Positions 6,441 to 7,203 of a stretch of DNA of 7,203 nucleotides are shown piece by piece; position 1 is the first letter of the stretch; each line of letters begins with the position of its first letter. Location: NCBI GenBank assembly GCA_027717925.1, contig JALLON010000137.1, positions 1 through 7,203 on the forward strand, given 5' to 3'. The DNA is from Acidobacteria bacterium AH-259-G07 (GTDB lineage: Bacteria > Acidobacteriota > UBA6911 > RPQK01 > JADFOI01). A model generated the notes under the pieces. The model saw only the letters and a program-made list of their open reading frames with translations, was not told the DNA's origin and made no database searches. The position numbers were made by a program, and so were the translations under genes.

Positions 6441-6494
6441 CGAATTCGACTCGCGCCAGACGAATAAGCGCGGCTCAGCTCTCCAAGGACAAGT

Positions 6495-6629
6495 GCAGAA
6501 TCTTTTTTCGCCGCATCCCGTATCGGCTCCCGGAACTACGACGTCTCGCCGGACGGCCAGCGGTTCCTAACTGCGAAGCTACGTCGAAGCTATGGGCGGT
6601 CACTTATCACTAATCGCCGAGTTGATTGA
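6495..6629 (+). pseudogene. remnant of a PD40/TolB-type beta-propeller protein C-terminus
   Basis: Read in the frame of base 6495, the sequence gives AESFFAASRIGSRN and then YDVSPDGQRFL (6537-6569), followed by unrelated-looking residues and a TGA at 6627-6629. YDVSPDGQRFL is the hallmark of the last blade of WD40-like/PD40 propellers, often fused to Ser/Thr kinases or DNA-binding domains in Acidobacteriota, where it is usually followed by a stretch ending near an NWT motif. Here the flanking blades, any start codon and the usual ending are absent, and a TAA (6465-6467) lies in frame upstream. It is therefore a small leftover of a deleted or recombined gene. Confidence 0.6.
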
Positions 6630-6784
6630 CACACCACTTCGAATCGGGAGGAAGATTCCCCAGGGGGGAGAAAGACGGGCTTAGGGTAAGGCCGTCAAAG
6701 CGAAAATCAAAAATTCAAGATGTGATCCCCAGACCATGATATTCTTATGAGTGCTGGAAGGCTCTCAGGAGTAAAAGTCATCGC

Positions 6785-6880
6785 ATGCAGCTTAAAATGC
6801 CTTTCATTCAAGAAGCCAACTTCCTTGAATGGGGCAGTGAGACCAGCCAGGTTCCAACGCCGAAGCGGTGTCTGTCCTGA
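6785..6880 (+). CDS. possible 31-codon leader ORF before rpoD
   Basis: ATG at 6785 opens a 31-codon frame (starting MQLKMPFIQEANFLEWG) that ends with TGA at 6878-6880, 14 bases before the rpoD ribosome site. AGGAG at 6767-6771 is 13 bases from the ATG, longer than ideal; a second in-frame ATG lies at 6797. It has no recognised family. It could be a leader peptide influencing rpoD translation, debris, or chance. Confidence 0.2.
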   Translation: MQLKMPFIQEANFLEWGSETSQVPTPKRCLS

Positions 6881-6893
6881 GCCAGAAAAAGTT

Positions 6894-6900
6894 GGGAGGT
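6894..6900 (+). promoter_or_regulatory. Shine-Dalgarno favouring the TTG start of rpoD
   Basis: GGGAGGT is followed by 9 bases and then TTG at 6910, good spacing for initiation. The alternative GTG at 6868 in the same frame has no comparable site before it. This is why the shorter start is preferred. Confidence 0.5.
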
Positions 6901-6909
6901 CGCGAATAC

Positions 6910-7203
6910 TTGTCGATTAACGATAAATACGAAGGCATTGAAGAAAAATACGATGGCGTCAAGGAATTAATGAACCTCGGGAAGGAGAAGGGATACCTTC
7001 TGTACGACGAGGTCAACGACGCTCTTCCAGACGACATCAAGTCCTCAAAAGACCTGGACAGCATCTTTTATCTTTTTGGCGATGCGGGAATCGAAGTCAT
7101 CGATTCCGAGCAACAGCTGGAAGTTGGCGAACAAAAAATGCGTCCGAAGACCGAGGAGGCTGAGGCGACCGATCTTATAGCGGAGAGCTTCCAGAAGACC
7201 CCT
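6910..7203 (+). CDS. rpoD: RNA polymerase primary sigma factor RpoD, N-terminal part (runs off window)
   Basis: The open frame continues through the window end; 98 codons are visible from TTG 6910. Residues about 17-65 match sigma70 region 1.1: VKELMNLGKEKGYLLYDEVN, then a DALPDD turn, SSKDLDSIFYLFGDAGIEVID. This acidic domain keeps free primary sigma factor off DNA and occupies the polymerase channel before promoter loading. It is followed by an acidic, Glu-rich linker (68-98) of the kind that precedes region 1.2. The start is either TTG 6910 (GGGAGGT, 9-base spacing) or GTG 6868 (14 codons longer, no good site); an in-frame TGA at 6838-6840 limits it further upstream. The common dnaG neighbour is not directly upstream; a phosphatase gene and gene debris are. 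Regions 1.2-4 lie outside the window, so the primary-sigma call rests on region 1.1. Confidence 0.88.
   Translation, partial: MSINDKYEGIEEKYDGVKELMNLGKEKGYLLYDEVNDALPDDIKSSKDLDSIFYLFGDAGIEVIDSEQQLEVGEQKMRPKTEEAEATDLIAESFQKTP

Larger units (their letters stand above)
6441..6909 (+). other. intergenic region between phoD-like gene and rpoD
   Basis: About 470 bases separate the phosphatase stop from the preferred rpoD start. The stretch holds the PD40 remnant (6495-6629), a TTGACA at 6626-6631 with no good -10 partner at normal spacing, purine-rich tracts at 6645-6676, and a possible short leader ORF at 6785-6880. I found no clear intrinsic terminator; the T-run at 6503-6508 has no stem before it and belongs to the remnant frame. 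A promoter for rpoD must lie here or in the phosphatase gene, but I cannot place it. Confidence 0.5.

Noticed and set aside
6626..6654. TTGACA at 6626-6631 as the -35 of an rpoD promoter
   Set aside because: No acceptable -10 hexamer lies 16-18 bases downstream; the nearest candidate, AAGATT, is 20 bases away and weak.
6804..7064. 86-codon minus-strand frame at the right end
   Set aside because: It is antisense to the rpoD region 1.1 coding sequence; the Ser/Phe-rich translation is what the reverse of that sequence would give.
1..7203. CRISPR array, tRNA, rRNA, toxin-antitoxin or defence gene cluster
   Set aside because: I looked for regular spaced repeats, cloverleaf-type sequence, and nuclease, helicase or toxin motifs on both strands and saw none.

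Overview
The window reads as a piece of a chromosome from an environmental bacterium, most likely Acidobacteriota or a neighbouring phylum. This is inferred from three things. The start of a housekeeping sigma factor with a region 1.1 domain is present, which argues against Bacteroidota. There is a gene remnant with the TolB/PD40-type motif YDVSPDGQRFL, which is very common in acidobacterial proteins. The gene content is a typical mix of exported propeller, glycosidase, dioxygenase and phosphatase genes. The phylum call is an inference from sequence character, not a database result.

Layout, left to right. A sigma70-like promoter lies at the left edge (6-34), followed by a leader with a hairpin and a secreted NHL/six-bladed beta-propeller protein resembling peptidyl-alpha-hydroxyglycine alpha-amidating lyase (162-1214, +). 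A GC-rich convergent gap follows, then a lipoprotein-type GH127 beta-L-arabinofuranosidase on the minus strand (1365-3302). Upstream of it on the same strand is a remnant of a GNAT acetyltransferase, cut at both ends (3339-3602). Next, on the plus strand, come a Tat-exported intradiol dioxygenase-like protein with a C-terminal tail that looks like a type IX sorting/FlgD-like domain (3661-4557) and a secreted PhoD-family phosphatase (4734-6440). After that is a mostly non-coding stretch holding a decayed PD40 propeller fragment (about 6495-6629) and a possible short leader ORF. The N-terminal part of rpoD runs off the right edge (6910-7203).

The four intact genes left of rpoD all encode proteins with export signals (two Sec, one lipoprotein, one Tat). 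Their predicted substrates are extracellular: arabinosylated plant or algal glycans, catechol-type aromatics, phosphoesters, and an unknown substrate for the propeller. They look like a loose set of scavenging functions, not one operon or pathway, because strands alternate and most genes seem to have their own promoter.

The most notable non-coding signal is a 35-base element found twice (1-35 and 3604-3638, 31 of 35 identical). It carries a TTGCCT / 17 bp / TATCAT promoter with a conserved spacer and stands before two different exported-protein genes. The second copy directly abuts the broken end of the GNAT remnant. I see no CRISPR array, tRNA, rRNA, transposase or defence system, and no convincing new multi-gene system.
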